From assembly GCA_034359265.1 (NCBI GenBank), contig CP136891.1, positions 64,766,001 to 64,830,000 of the forward strand: a stretch of DNA of 64,000 nt, written 5' to 3'. The position numbers were made by a program, and so were the translations under genes. Shown piece after piece: positions 1-11,171 of the stretch; the first letter of the stretch is position 1; each line of letters begins with the position of its first letter. Source of the DNA: Canna indica. Taxonomy: Eukaryota > Streptophyta > Magnoliopsida > Zingiberales > Cannaceae. The notes under the pieces were generated by a model. That model was not told where the DNA came from, did no database searches, and was given only the letters and a program-made list of their open reading frames with translations.

Positions 1-410
1 AGTGTTGTCATTTCACCCAACATTCTCATCGATGACACATTAGGACAAAGTCACCATTGGCATGCGGTCGATGCGAAAACATGGAAGCCAGGCTGCACGC
101 AAAAGGCGCCACTCCGAGCTGCCCGATCGTGGTTAGCGACGTTTATTCAAGCATGCAGAAGGCTCCGATCGTTGGCGATCAGGTTGTCTTCGTCGTTCTC
201 CGGCCCGCCCGAACCTCTTCTCCAACCTTTCGGTGGCAATTGGATGATGGCGGAGCTGTCAGGCCGGTGGAATCAGGGCTGGTCTTGGCACGTGGGAGAA
301 GGCTGCGACGTGGGAGATGTAGGAGGCGGCGGCTGGATCGTGCAAGAAGGGAGTTAGGGAGCTAGGGTTTATTTTATTAGGGAGGTGGGTTTGAAATTCG
401 TATCAATCAG
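1..410. other. GC-richer leader stretch, unidentified
   Basis: The first 400 bases are clearly GC-richer than the AT-rich DNA that follows and contain overlapping short open frames (57-365 and 172-357) in more than one frame. None resembles a protein family I recognise, and the arginine-rich end of the longer frame looks like chance coding in GC-rich DNA. It may be the edge of a repeat cut by the window boundary. Confidence 0.3.
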
Positions 411-900
411 CATAGGGATGGAGTTTAATTTGACAATTATATTTTTATGAAGCAAAAATATTAACTGAACAGAGAATAAAATAAAATAATAATATTATCA
501 GCTCAATAAATTAATTAAAGCTAAAGAGAAATAAGTAATAGCAAGTCACATTACAAGATATCAAGCACAACATTGACATTTCATCTTTGGATAAAAATAT
601 CAACTTGTAAGCGGTACTCTCAATGCAGTAATCAAATACTGACAACCAATCCTATCAAACAAGACTCTTGTCCACATGGAAAACCTTATGACCGTCACGT
701 TTTTATTACCGCAGGCACTCAAGGAATCCGGCCAAGTAGTAACCTTCCTTTGGGCCGATCACTACCCACATGAATTTCAAATATGCAAACATCTTATATG
801 TTCTAAAACATGCTAATTCTACGCAAGAAAGCTCGCTTTGGCAAGATGTTGTTTCAAATCAACATATTTCAAAACATTAGACATTATGGGCTATTTTTTA
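411..900. other. AT-rich stretch, nothing recognised
   Basis: No coding region, terminal repeat or RNA gene is evident. A short open frame at 573-773 has no recognisable similarity. The stretch may belong to the decayed copia element downstream, but no diagnostic signal supports that. Confidence 0.3.
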
Positions 901-904
901 TTTC

Positions 905-1400
905 AAGTTAAATTGGTCAAACTACAATAAAATGGTCAAAATTATGTTGAACCAATATTAATTGAGTTGAACCAAGTCTAAATTAGGTTGAACCTAATAC
1001 TAATCTAACTGAACCAGTTGAAATTATGCTAACTCAAATGCTAATTTTAGTGAACCAGTTAAGAAAACCTAATGAACCTCTTATCAATTGCACTGAATCG
1101 GTCTAAATTAACCTGAACCAGTGTTGAACCGATGAAATTAGACCTAAATCAGTGCTGAACCAGACCCAACTACACTGACCAAACCCAATTTCAATGAACC
1201 GAATCTAATTTCATTGAACCAAACCCAAAAATAATTAAACCAGAATATAATTTGACCAACCAGACCTTAATTGGGCCAAGATCAAATCAAATTCAAGTGA
1301 ACCGATCCAATTGAGAAATTGAACCGAGTCGAAATCAAATAAACCAGCTTAATTAAAATGAACCAAAGCAAAAATGTGGTTCAATTTAACTTAAAATCTG
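905..1400. repeat. Degenerate GAACC-rich repeat array
   Basis: The pentamer GAACC and close variants recur many times at irregular spacing of roughly 20-35 bases, joined by AATT- and TAAATTA-like spacers. The units are strongly diverged, so this reads as an old minisatellite or the decayed subterminal part of a transposon. It lies directly upstream of the copia pre-integrase remnant. The association may be positional only. Confidence 0.45.
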
Positions 1401-2016
1401 GATCGGGTTTTAATTATCCTACGATGATAACCTTTATATGTTTGATGTAATTACTTCATTTAATGAAATCTCGCATACCAGTTCACATGGTACAAAACAA
1501 AAATTAACTAATAAGAATTATGTCATGTCGTGGCACAAGCATAGGATACATAGGCTTGTGTCTGGCGGGATTCTTGTTGTCCCTGTTGCTACGGACTTTG
1601 AGGTCTATATTGAGTGCATTAAAGGAAAACAATCAAACATTAGGGGTCAGGTACTAATATGAGTTCAAATGTCTTTTATACGTATGTTTATGGACCTTTT
1701 CCTATGGCTTCTCCGAATGGTCAAACAATACTTTATTATGTTCAGAGACGATTACTCCATATACGAGTACTTATATCTAATTAGTGAGAAGTCTCAATCA
1801 CTAGATGTAGGGGTGAGCATCGGTTCGGTTTGGTTAAAAATCGAACTGAAAATTCAGTTAACCGAATCGAACCAAATGAAATTTTTTAACCGTTTATCGA
1901 ACCGAAAAAATTTGGTTAATTCAATTCGGTTAACCGAATTTTCGGTTTAGTTCGATTCAGTTAACTGAAAAAAATTAAAACAAAAAAACAAAAAAAAAAT
2001 TCAAAAATCATACATG

Positions 2017-2090
2017 TGTTAAGAATCAAACCCAGGCATTTAAAACCAAGTTTTATTTTCTACCTCTCTAACCATCTTAGCAAACTTTAT
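2017..2090 (-). other. tRNA-like module 1 inside hAT element
   Basis: Read on the minus strand, the segment has an A-box-like TGCTAAGATGGTTAG and about 45 bases later a B-box-like GGGTTTGATTC, the spacing of internal pol III promoter boxes in tRNA genes. No clean cloverleaf or anticodon arm is evident, so it is called tRNA-like rather than a tRNA gene. Confidence 0.45.
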
Positions 2091-2160
2091 TGTCATTTTT
2101 TTCTAACTAACACATATTATATATATAATCAAATGTAAAATAAACAATGTTACACAACAC

Positions 2161-2222
2161 TAGGATTCAAATCTGGGCGGATGGGAAGTTTAATATTACA
2201 CCTAACCACCAAGGCAAATACC
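2161..2222 (-). other. tRNA-like module 2 inside hAT element
   Basis: On the minus strand an A-box-like TTGCCTTGGTGGTTAGG is followed by a B-box-like AGATTTGAATCC. It lies about 70 bases beyond module 1 in the same orientation. It could be a degenerate tandem copy of the same tRNA-derived unit. Folding was not computed. Confidence 0.45.
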
Positions 2223-3863
2223 AACATCTGATATAATTGTTATATATATATATTCGATTAATTCGGTAAATTAATCGAACCGTCGGTTAATTTACCAAAT
2301 CGAATCAAAAACCGAAATCCAAAATTTCTTTAACAGAAATTAATTCCATTCGGTTAAATCAGTTTCGGTTCGATCGGTTTCGGTGAATCGGGGAATTTTG
2401 CTCATCCCTAACTAGATGTGATTAATTTTTAAGGCTACGAGTTACATTCTGAATAGAGTACCATCTAAAGCAGTGCATAAAACCCCTTATGTATTATGGA
2501 CGGGCAAGAAGCCCATACTAAATATTTGGGGTTGTCCAGTTAAGGCTAGGCCATATTGGTCAAAAGAAAATCACTGGACTCGAGAACAATCAGCTGCTAC
2601 TTTATTGGGTACTTTGATAGGTCTAAGGGGTATAAAATTTAATGATCCCTTGAATAGGACATTCTTTGATATAGGATATTGAGGATATTGAGTTTAGGGG
2701 GAAGAGATAAGGAGAATTAACTCTTTAGGAATCTATCCATGAAGTACAAACTCAACGACCTCAAGAACAAATTCTTCCCATTAGAGGTATCATAAATTTA
2801 TCAAGTTATTATCTCATTTGGTTTTGAGATAAATATAGTTGATGAATGCATATACCATGAGTTTAGTGGGAGCAAGTACATTTTCCTAAATACCCCTATT
2901 GCTCAAGGAGGCAAATTTAGTCTCAACCTGCGTAGAAGGAAATGTAGAAGATTCCATATGTGTTTGCTACATGGAGTTTGTGGTATCTACAGAGAATAAA
3001 ATATTACATACAAAAAATCAGATCAACAGGAGATCATTGGGTATTTTTTATTCTAATTTTATTGGATGCCTAAATAGTTGAAGATCCACTTCTGGTTATG
3101 TTTATCTGTTTGCCAGTAGAGCTGTACATTGGAGGAGTACTAAGCAGACACTCACTGCAGCTTCAAATATGAAAGCAGAGTTCATAACTTATTTTAAGGT
3201 ATCCAATCTTGGAATATGGCTGCGAAGCTTTGTCACTGGGTTGCGCATTATAGATAAATTTGAAAGACCACTAAAGATTCTGTGACAATAAATCGATAGT
3301 GTTATATTTCAATAACCACATGAACTCTTCGAAATCAAAGCAAATCGAGATGAAGTTCCTGGTTGTTAAAGAAAGAATTCAGAGTGACCATAGAGCACAT
3401 AGGTACAACTTCCACGAGGGCAGATCCGCTTACTAGAGGTTTACAACTTTCATGAGCATGCTGCTCATTTGGGTGTTACATCATGTGTTGATATGATGGT
3501 TTAGTGGGAGTTTATAGTTTGTTATTATGCTTTATGGATATTTTTCTACATAATAAAGTTTTGTTATTTTACCCTCTGAATATTTTATTTGATCTCAATA
3601 CAGGAGGACCAGTTGAAAATAAGCATGTCTGGATCATATTGCATGTAATTTCCATACTGTGCACTCATATATGATCTATGTCGTCGAAAGTATTAACACT
3701 GTGATCCTTGATTGATTTAGTCACGATAAATGTGACGAAAGTCGCTTTGGTTCGTTGTTGGTATGATTGATGGACCAGATTGTTAGAGATGGTTGATAAT
3801 AATAGTGATGACGAACTCATAAAGTTAGCATGCATAGCTATACGGTGATACGTTCGTTGGCTC

Positions 3864-3873
3864 AAGTGGGAGA
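3864..3873 (+). other. Copia polypurine tract
   Basis: AAGTGGGAGA immediately precedes the inferred 3' LTR start, as in many plant copia elements, and marks second-strand priming. It fixes the element's orientation as +. Confidence 0.65.
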
Positions 3874-4456
3874 TTATTAGATTAATTTTAATAATCTCAT
3901 GTGGGCCAACACATATCAATAGACGTACATCCGTCGCTATCAAAATTAACAGCCCAGATCTTAAGTGATCTAACTGTTATTTATCTGTGGTCCCATGACA
4001 TCTCAATAATATATGAGAATTAATTATACATATACCATTAGGGGTAATTTCTGATTTTGTGATGAGAGAAATTGGAATTACCATTACCTCAAGTTTTTCT
4101 ATAAATAGAGGGGTTATAGTCCCCGAATCATGCGCTTGGTTTCAATCTCAGAAGCCCCATTATTCAAAGACGTCTTGTGGTCAGTGCATTGACTTGGAAA
4201 GCCGTCCCCAATCTCTCAAACTCCGGCGATGGATTCAAGTACGCTTCTGCTTCTAGAATCCCTTAATGATTTACGTGTAGATCTTGGCTTAGGGATTTAA
4301 TCCGTGTTATTGATTTCCATCATTATCATCAAGGATAATTTCATGATTTCTAAGAAATTTAAAAGCAAATTCAGTGGTAACTAAACCCCCTATCTCATTT
4401 ATCTAGTATTATTTATCATCATCCGAATTAAAAGTAATATCAACCAATCTCTAACA
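3874..4456 (+). mobile_element. Copia 3' LTR
   Basis: The LTR is inferred from the polypurine tract just before it and from its ends: it begins TTATTAGATT (degenerate TGTTAGA) and ends CTCTAACA, an imperfect terminal inverted repeat. A TATA-like CTATAAATAGAGG lies at about 4099-4111, in the position of an LTR promoter, followed by a GC-richer transcribed leader. Length is about 583 bp. No matching 5' LTR is visible in the window. Confidence 0.65.
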
Positions 4457-4797
4457 CAGTCTCGTGCTAGAGCCAAATAGGTGAAAACCAATATTTTCAT
4501 TCCAAGTATTAAAAAGTCGATCACCATTGTGCTAGAATTAAGAGCATCAATATTAAAGAAAGTAGGGTTTAAGGCAATTGAATTGGAAGATCATAAACCT
4601 AAGCATCATTTAAAACTGATGTACTAGAACACAAAGTCCAAACCAATATATTTACTGAAGCCAAAGTGTAGTCTATTAATAGCTCCACCGCATCTCTAAC
4701 ATCTATTTCTCACATAAGCTCCCTTATGATATTTAGGATTTGGTCCTATTTTGATACCATTTATTACAACCTGCTCAATGAGATACCTAACTCATCA
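4457..4797. other. Unannotated spacer
   Basis: AT-rich sequence between the copia LTR and the LINE-1 target duplication. No frame, repeat or RNA signal is recognised. Confidence 0.4.
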
Positions 4798-4844
4798 ACT
4801 CCATAACCTTAAAAATAGTCTTTGACCGAATCGAAAAGGGACCT

Positions 4845-6531
4845 ATGAGTGTGATGAGCATCCCTTCTCTCGCCCGTTCCCCTCCCCCTTCCCCCTCCTC
4901 GCAACGTCTGCCGCCTCATCCGCCTGATGATCCCCCGGGCGATCGCCTCCCTGATCTTCCTTCGACGTCGCCTCTCGGTGCTGTCAAGCCCCCTGCCGTG
5001 GGAGGGATCACCCCTACCCTTTCCTAGGTGCAGATCCTAAAAGGGGGAAACCCTAATTCGGATTCTAAGGGTTCTGCCTCTACCCTTTTGAAGATCCATT
5101 CTTCGACCACAGATCGTATAATTTTTTCTCCGGATCAGACTTCGGCCTGGCGTCAGCCTTGGGAAAGATCCCTTATAGGTAAGTTTCTTGGAAACCCTCC
5201 CCTGCTTGATGTTCTTCGTCGTTGGACTTCCCGTTCTTGGTCTAAATATGGTTTCCAATCGGTACTTGATCTTGATGATAAATGTTTCATTTTTCGATTT
5301 GATTCAATTGATTCTACGAACTTTATTCTCTCTTTGGGGCCTTGGACCTTTCGTGGTGATGTTCTTCGGTTAATCCCTTGGAAACTGCTCTTTCGACCGT
5401 GGGAGGAAACTTTTAATACTGCTCCGATTTGGATTCGCCTTCAATCGTTGCCGATTGAATTTTGGAATCCTAATTTTGTTTCTCTTATCGCAAATTATTT
5501 TGATCATTTTATTAAAATTGATGAAAGATCTTTCTCTTTCGAGCGTGGTAGATATATCCACGTGTGTGTTGAAATCGATTTGACTATCCCTATTCGCCAG
5601 GGAGTGTGGCTTTCTGGTGATGGTTTTGAATTTTTCCAACCAGTGGTGTATGAAAATATTCTGGTGCTTTGCTTTCAATGTGGTGTCGTAGGCCACCAAG
5701 ATTCTAATTGCCCTTCTAATTTAAAACATTTCTCTAAATCTTCGATGAAAACCTCGAATGCTTCTTCCAAGTTTGATTTAAATGTTTCTCTTGCGGTTAA
5801 TGCTCAAAATGAGTGTTCTTTGGAGTCGGATGTGAATCCCGACTCTTCCTCATCCTTAGCCTCCCCTCCCGAACCCTCCTATGGGCCATGGGTTCAAGTT
5901 CAACGGCGGCAATGCCGTCGGAACCCTAGAAGTGCGGTCCCTTCTCCTTTTGGGGGAAATCGTGCTTGGATTATTTTGAACTTTTCAGAGCCTAAGGCCC
6001 CTTCGGGGTTAGATGTTATGGATTCGGTTGTATCGGTTGAGGTTTCGGATGGGGAGGACCTTATGGATGATCAGCTCATCCCTGTGAATCAAAATCCTGT
6101 TCCTGATTCTGCTACCCATATTCCTGACCCTCCTGAGCAAATGTCTTCTTCTCCTGTTAATACATCAAAAACCCCTAATCCTTCTTCCTCCTTGGCTAGT
6201 GCTTCTGCCTCCACTTCATCTGGTTTTATTGATGCGGGATTTCATTTCTCATATCCCCTCTAATTTGTTGAATGTTTTGGCTTCTGAATTAGCTTCTATT
6301 TTAAACTCTTCTAACTCTACCCCGTCGGAAGCCCCGCCTAGGGTTAGTCAGAAGAAAAATAATAAGCCTCCTAAAGCTCAAATTTATAAAATTCCCCCTT
6401 CTAGTGGTCATTTTATATCCAAGAGATCTAAATCTCTTCTTGCCTTTGAGCCTCCCTCTTCTCCTCTTCCTGACTCCTCTGTTGATGTGGTGACCTCTAA
6501 TGCATTCTCGATTTTAAATGAATCTGCTTAA
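4845..6531 (+). pseudogene. LINE-1 ORF1, nucleic-acid-binding protein (broken)
   Basis: ORF1 begins at an ATG 31 bases from the element's 5' end with a Pro/Ser-rich leader and hits an in-frame TAG at 5025-5027. The main segment then runs to about 6263. It carries a DUF4283-type RNA-binding domain with GPWTFRGDVLRLIPW and GVWLSGDGFEFF, followed by a CX2CX4HX4C zinc knuckle (CFQCGVVGHQDSNC, about 5671-5712). After a low-complexity Ser/Pro region a frameshift near 6200-6260 moves the reading into another frame that ends at TAA 6529-6531. In LINEs this protein coats the RNA. ORF2's ATG lies inside its last codons. Two lesions inactivate it. Confidence 0.85.
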
Positions 6532-9500
6532 TCGGAATGTTAGAGGTGCTTGGAGGTAGCCTATAAGAGACTCCATTTCTGTTCAAATTAAAAACTCTCA
6601 TGGTAATGTCATTGCATTGCAAGAGACTCACTTGAATTTGCGGCAAGCTAATAAATTGGTAATATCTTTTGGTCGAAATTGGTCTGCTGCTATTCAACCC
6701 AGTGCTGGAGCTTCTGGGGGCATTTTAGTAGCTTGGAATACTTCTTGTATCAAGGCTCGGGTGATATCTACTCATTTTCAAGTGATTCATACTGTTATTC
6801 AAGCTGAAAATGTGCATCCTTTTTTATTATCTGTGATTTATTCTAGTACTGATCTTGTAATTAGATCTCATTTATGGAATTCTCTTATTCAGCATGACTT
6901 ATCCTCTTATCCATGGGTTATGCTTGGAGATTTTAATTGTATTCTGGATTCTAGTGATAAATGGGGAGGAGTTCCTTTTAAGCTAAATAAGTTTATTTGT
7001 GATTTCAGAATTATTATTGCTCATGTGGTTTTAATGATTTAGGGTTTAATGGTTCTAAATTTACTTGGTCCAATAATAGATAATGCTTAGCCAAAATTCT
7101 TATTCGTTTAGATAGAATTTTTGCTAACTCTGCTTGGTTACATTATTATGGTCATTCTTCTGTGCATCATCTTCCTAAAATTACTTCTGATCACTGCCCT
7201 ATCCTTTTTAAAATTCCTTCCATAAGCAAAATAGAAATAAACTTTTCATATTCCAAAGTTTTTGGACGGAATATGAGGAGACTAAAATTGTCATTAATAA
7301 AGCTTGGAACTCTCCCTCTTCTTCTTTAAATAATTCAATCACTACCCCTAAACTGAGTGTTACTAGATCTGCTCTAGCTCACTAGAACAAAAATTCTTTG
7401 GGTAATTTGGAATCCCTTCTTAAAGCAAATAAGGATGACAATGTTATGCTTGAAAACATAGAGCATTTACCTGCTGCCCCTGCTGACATTCACTCTAAGC
7501 TTAGAAGTTTGTACAATAAACAGATTGCTCTTCAAAGGCAATTGTGCCTGAAATAGTGGTTAAAATCTAAGGTTAGTTGGCTTAATGATGGGGATAAAAA
7601 TACTGTTTACTATCATAGAATTGTCACTTCTAGAAGGAGATTTAATTTGATCAACTCCATTCAAGATAATAACCTGAATAATATTCTCGGTGATAATAAT
7701 ATTTTAGAGGTTTTTTCTCTTCATTACTCTAAGCTTTGGAATGTCTCGATTAATGACAATGTTAGACAATCTAGCTGGCCTAGTTTTCCTCACCTTCCTT
7801 CTCATCTTACTGACTCTCTCTCTTTCTCCTTTTTTGAGCTTGAGGTCACGAATACTATCTCCTCCTTAGGTAATGGTAAAAGCCCTAGTTATGATAAGTT
7901 CACTTCTGAATTTTTTAACATTTATTGGAACATTATTTCGGATGCCTTTATGCATGACATTAATACTTTTTATCATTCCTCCTATGTTCCTCCTTTCTGG
8001 AATAAGACTCTTTTAACTTTCATTTCCAAAATTAAAAATCCTAAGTTGGTCAAAGACTTTACACCTATTGCTCTTTGCAGCCTATCTTATAGGATTCTTG
8101 CAAAGATGCTCTCAAATAGGCTTAAAGCCTCTTTTCCTTTTCTAATCAGTAAGGAGCAGTCTGCTTTTATAAAAGGGAGACATATCCAGGATAATATTCT
8201 TGTTGTCCAAGAAATCATTCACTCCTTCTATGGATCCAAATGAAAATACCCTTACATTGTTATTAAAATAGATTTAGAAAAGGCTTTTGACATGATTAGT
8301 AGAGAGGCTATCTTAAAAGTCCTTTCTCTTTACAACTTTCCCAAAAAATTCATTGATTGGATTGATTCTTGCATAAATTCTCCTTCTTTTGCCCGTTTGA
8401 TCAACTCTAAGGTCTCTAAATTCTTCCCTTCTAACCGAGGTTTAAGGCAGGGGGATCCACTTTCCCCATTCCTTTATATCTTGGTGGCTCGGACTTTATC
8501 CACTCTTATTAATGAAGCTGTTAATTCTGGTCATCTGTCTCCCTTTAAAATGAAGAACAATTTCAACATTCCTCATCAAATGTTTGTTGATGATATAATC
8601 ATCACTATTAGAGCTAATCCTAAGAGTATCAATTCCTTTAAAAAGATTTTTGATACTTATGAAAATCTCTTTGGGCAGAAGGCTAATTTTTTTAAATCAT
8701 AAATTTATTTTCCTAAAAATACTCCTACCTTAAAAAATAGAATTTGTTCTTCTCTTGGTATGAGAATGAGTTCTTTTTCTTTTAAATATCTTGGTGTCAT
8801 GATATCTCCTAGGAGACCTCCTCCTAATACTCACAATCATATCCTCTCTAATATTGATTCTAAGCTCTCAAATTGGAGAGCTAATCTTCTCTCTCAAGTT
8901 GGTAGACTTGTGCTTATTAAGTCTGTTCTTAATTCCCTTCATGTCCATACTCTCTCAGTTACTTGGTTGAATATGGATCTATGCAATAAAATTGAAGCTA
9001 GGTTTAGGGATTTCCTTTGAAGAAGTAACTCTGATAAGAAGGGTATACATTTGGTTAGCTGGGATTCTATTACCTTACCCAAATCTCATGTGGGTTGGGT
9101 ATTTAGGACCTTCCTACCAAAAGTATCTCCCTTCATGCTTTCAAAATTCATAAATATTTGAAAAATCATGACTCCATTTGGGTTCAGCTTGTTAAAGCTA
9201 AGTATCACCCTCTAAACTCTACCAATTTTGCTCCTTCTAATAGCTACTCTTATGCTTGGAAGATAATTAAAAATGCTTATTTCAGTCTTCAGTTTGGGTT
9301 TAAATCTAGTATTGGTTTTGGTAATAAAACCTCTTTGCTTTATGATAACTGGGTATTGGATATGCCTCTGGCTGTAAAACCTACCTTTATTAACATGCAT
9401 TTGGTTAACCAGCTTACTCATGTGCATCATTTAACTCAAAATCATATCTGGTCTTCTTTTATTGGTGATACTATGTGTGGCAAGCCCTTGTGGAATGAGA

Positions 9501-11120
9501 TATTGAGCATTAAGTTACCTTTGCAATCCAATGATGATTATTGGGTTTGGATGTCTTCTACTAATGGTTTGGCTTCTTCTTCATCTGCATATAAGTTTCA
9601 GAAACTTTCGATTACTTCTTCTTTGGGAAAGAATCAAGCTTGGGGCTGGATTTGGAATTTAAAATATGCTCCTAAAGTCAAAAATTTTATCTGAAAATTC
9701 TTTCATGAAAAGCTTCCTACTAAAGATAAATTATTTTCCTGAGGCATTGCTTCAAATGACAAATGTGTTTTCTGTGATTATTCTTCTGAGACTTTTAGAC
9801 ATTTGTTTTTCGACTGTGTTTTCCCCAGTGAGCTCTGGTTTGCTTTGGGTTTCTTCCTTAAGCTGAATTTTTTCCAAAGAATGTTGTGGCATTCAGGTAG
9901 CTGATTTTTGTTGAGTCCTGGTTTAGACCTAGACTCCAAAACCAATGTTGCCAATGTCCTTTGGTTTATTTGGTTTTTTAGGAACTCTATTATGCATGGT
10001 GAAAGCAAGCCCTCCATTAGTAAGGCAATGACTCAAATTTTGGCTTTTACAAGTCAATTTACAAATACTTATACTCCTAAGAGAGATATGCTTAAGATAA
10101 TTAATGCTCATATCTAGGAGTGGCAATTTTATCCGCATCCGCTAACTAAAAATCGCATCCGCACCGTATCTGATCCATATCCGCAAGTAAAAATGGATAT
10201 GAATACGGATACGAATTTAGAAAACTTATATCCGCGCGGATATGGTGCGGATACGGATGACTGTGGATCCGCACCGTATCCGCGTCTCTAAATTACTATT
10301 TTGCCCATATAAGTTATTAATATATATAAGAGCTCTATGCTAATTTCATGTCAAGATGAATTTTGAAGTATATTATATATTTATTTTGGATCAATGAATT
10401 GATAATTTATTGATTTTTTTAATTAAATATATAATTTTAATATTTTTTTATTAAATACGATGCAGATACGCATGCGGTGCGGATATCTGTATTTGAAGCA
10501 GTGTGGATATGGATATCCATATTCACATCCGTAGCGGATACAGTGCGGATACGGATGGGCGGATATGGGGTGCGGTGCGGATACGGATAATCCAGTATCC
10601 GCACCGTATCCGCTCCGTTGCCAGCCCTACTCATATCTGGATTCCACCTCCTGAATATTGGTTAAATTTTAATTATGATGGTTCTTATCTTAATAATGAC
10701 GGTGGGGCTGCCTTCATTCTTTGTAACTTTAAAGGAGAGTGTATTCTTTCCTCTTGTTACTACTTTTACTCTCCTTTAGCTATTTTCTCTGAAGCTACGG
10801 TTATTTTTAATGCTTTGTCTTATGCTTATGATTGGAATTTGGACAATTTTATTATGGAATCTGATTGCAAATTTATTATTGACGCCATAAATGGACATGA
10901 GGAATCTTTTCACAGTGTTGGCTCAATGCACGATGATATTATGTCTTTTATTCCTAAATTCAATTATATTATATTCTCTTATGTTTCTAAAGAAGCCAAT
11001 AGAGATGCTTATTGGACAGCTAATCTAGCCATGACTCGTAAAGAATTCACCATGTGGACTTCGTCTCGACCTCCTGCGTTAAAAACCTTTTTGTATCATG
11101 ACTCACGTTCTATTGGCTGA
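6518..11120 (+). pseudogene. LINE-1 ORF2, endonuclease-reverse transcriptase-RNase H (broken)
   Basis: ORF2 starts at ATG 6518, overlapping the end of ORF1 by 14 bases, with MNLLNRNVRGAW typical of plant L1. The endonuclease domain (about 6600-7250) shows ALQETHL, GASGGILVAWN and LGDFNCIL. The reverse transcriptase (about 7860-8960) shows NGKSPSYDKF, the palm motif GLRQGDPLSPFL and the catalytic FVDD box near 8582-8596. A zinc-binding CVFCDYSSETFRHLFFDC follows at about 9758-9812. The RNase H domain (about 10640-11100) contains FNYDGS and ESDCKFIIDAIN. Several stops (for example 6557, 8241, 8701, 9018) and frameshifts break it. The hAT element at 10115-10629 separates the zinc region from RNase H. 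Confidence 0.88.
10115..10629. mobile_element. hAT-type miniature element inside LINE-1 ORF2
   Basis: A 515-bp element begins TAGGAGTGGCAA and ends TTGCCAGCCCTA (imperfect inverted repeats). It is flanked by an exact 8-bp duplication, CTCATATC, at 10107-10114 and 10630-10637. Both sides are filled with GCGGATACGGAT-type motifs in direct and inverted orientation around an AT-rich centre. There is no transposase frame. The insertion postdates LINE-1. Confidence 0.88.
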
Positions 11121-11171
11121 TAGACTAATATAATTTTTTGTTTTGAAAAAAAAAAACTCCATAACCTTAAA

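Larger units (their letters stand above)
1808..2410. mobile_element. hAT-type miniature element, 8-bp TSD, inside copia remnant
   Basis: The 603-bp element begins TAGGGGTGAGCA and ends TGCTCATCCCTA, imperfect inverted repeats with the TAGGG start typical of hAT transposons. The octamer ACTAGATG lies immediately outside both ends (1800-1807 and 2411-2418), the target-duplication length expected for hAT. Interior flanks are packed with direct and inverted CGGTTCGGTT/AACCGAA motifs, likely transposase-binding subterminal repeats. No transposase frame is present, so it is non-autonomous. Two tRNA-like modules sit in the middle. Confidence 0.85.
1438..3480 (+). pseudogene. Ty1/copia polyprotein remnant
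   Basis: Pieces of a copia-type polyprotein appear in order on the + strand. The gag-pre-integrase segment (about 1520-1640) ends with the family-typical CIKGKQ. An integrase core piece with DDYS...YLYLI follows at 1745-1807. The integrase C-terminal part (2430-2690) shows NIWGCPVKARPY. A reverse-transcriptase scrap (about 2835-2890) and the RNase H segment (2990-3470) follow, the latter with STSGYV, STKQTLTAAS, IADPLT-like and KFLVVKE-like motifs. Stops, frameshifts and internal deletions are frequent, and much of the reverse transcriptase is missing. The hAT element at 1808-2410 splits the integrase. A decayed, non-functional element. Confidence 0.85.
4814..11155 (+). mobile_element. LINE-1: structurally complete L1-type LINE with RNase H
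   Basis: The element is bounded by an exact 16-bp direct repeat starting ACTCCATAACC (4798-4813 and 11156-11171), the target-site duplication of LINE integration. It ends in a poly-A run just before the right copy and starts with a short 5' leader ahead of ORF1. ORF1 (DUF4283 plus zinc knuckle) and ORF2 (endonuclease, reverse transcriptase, zinc-binding region, RNase H) are both present in order. It is 6.3 kb with the nested hAT element, about 5.8 kb without. Stops and frameshifts make it inactive. LINE-3 belongs to the same family. Confidence 0.9.
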
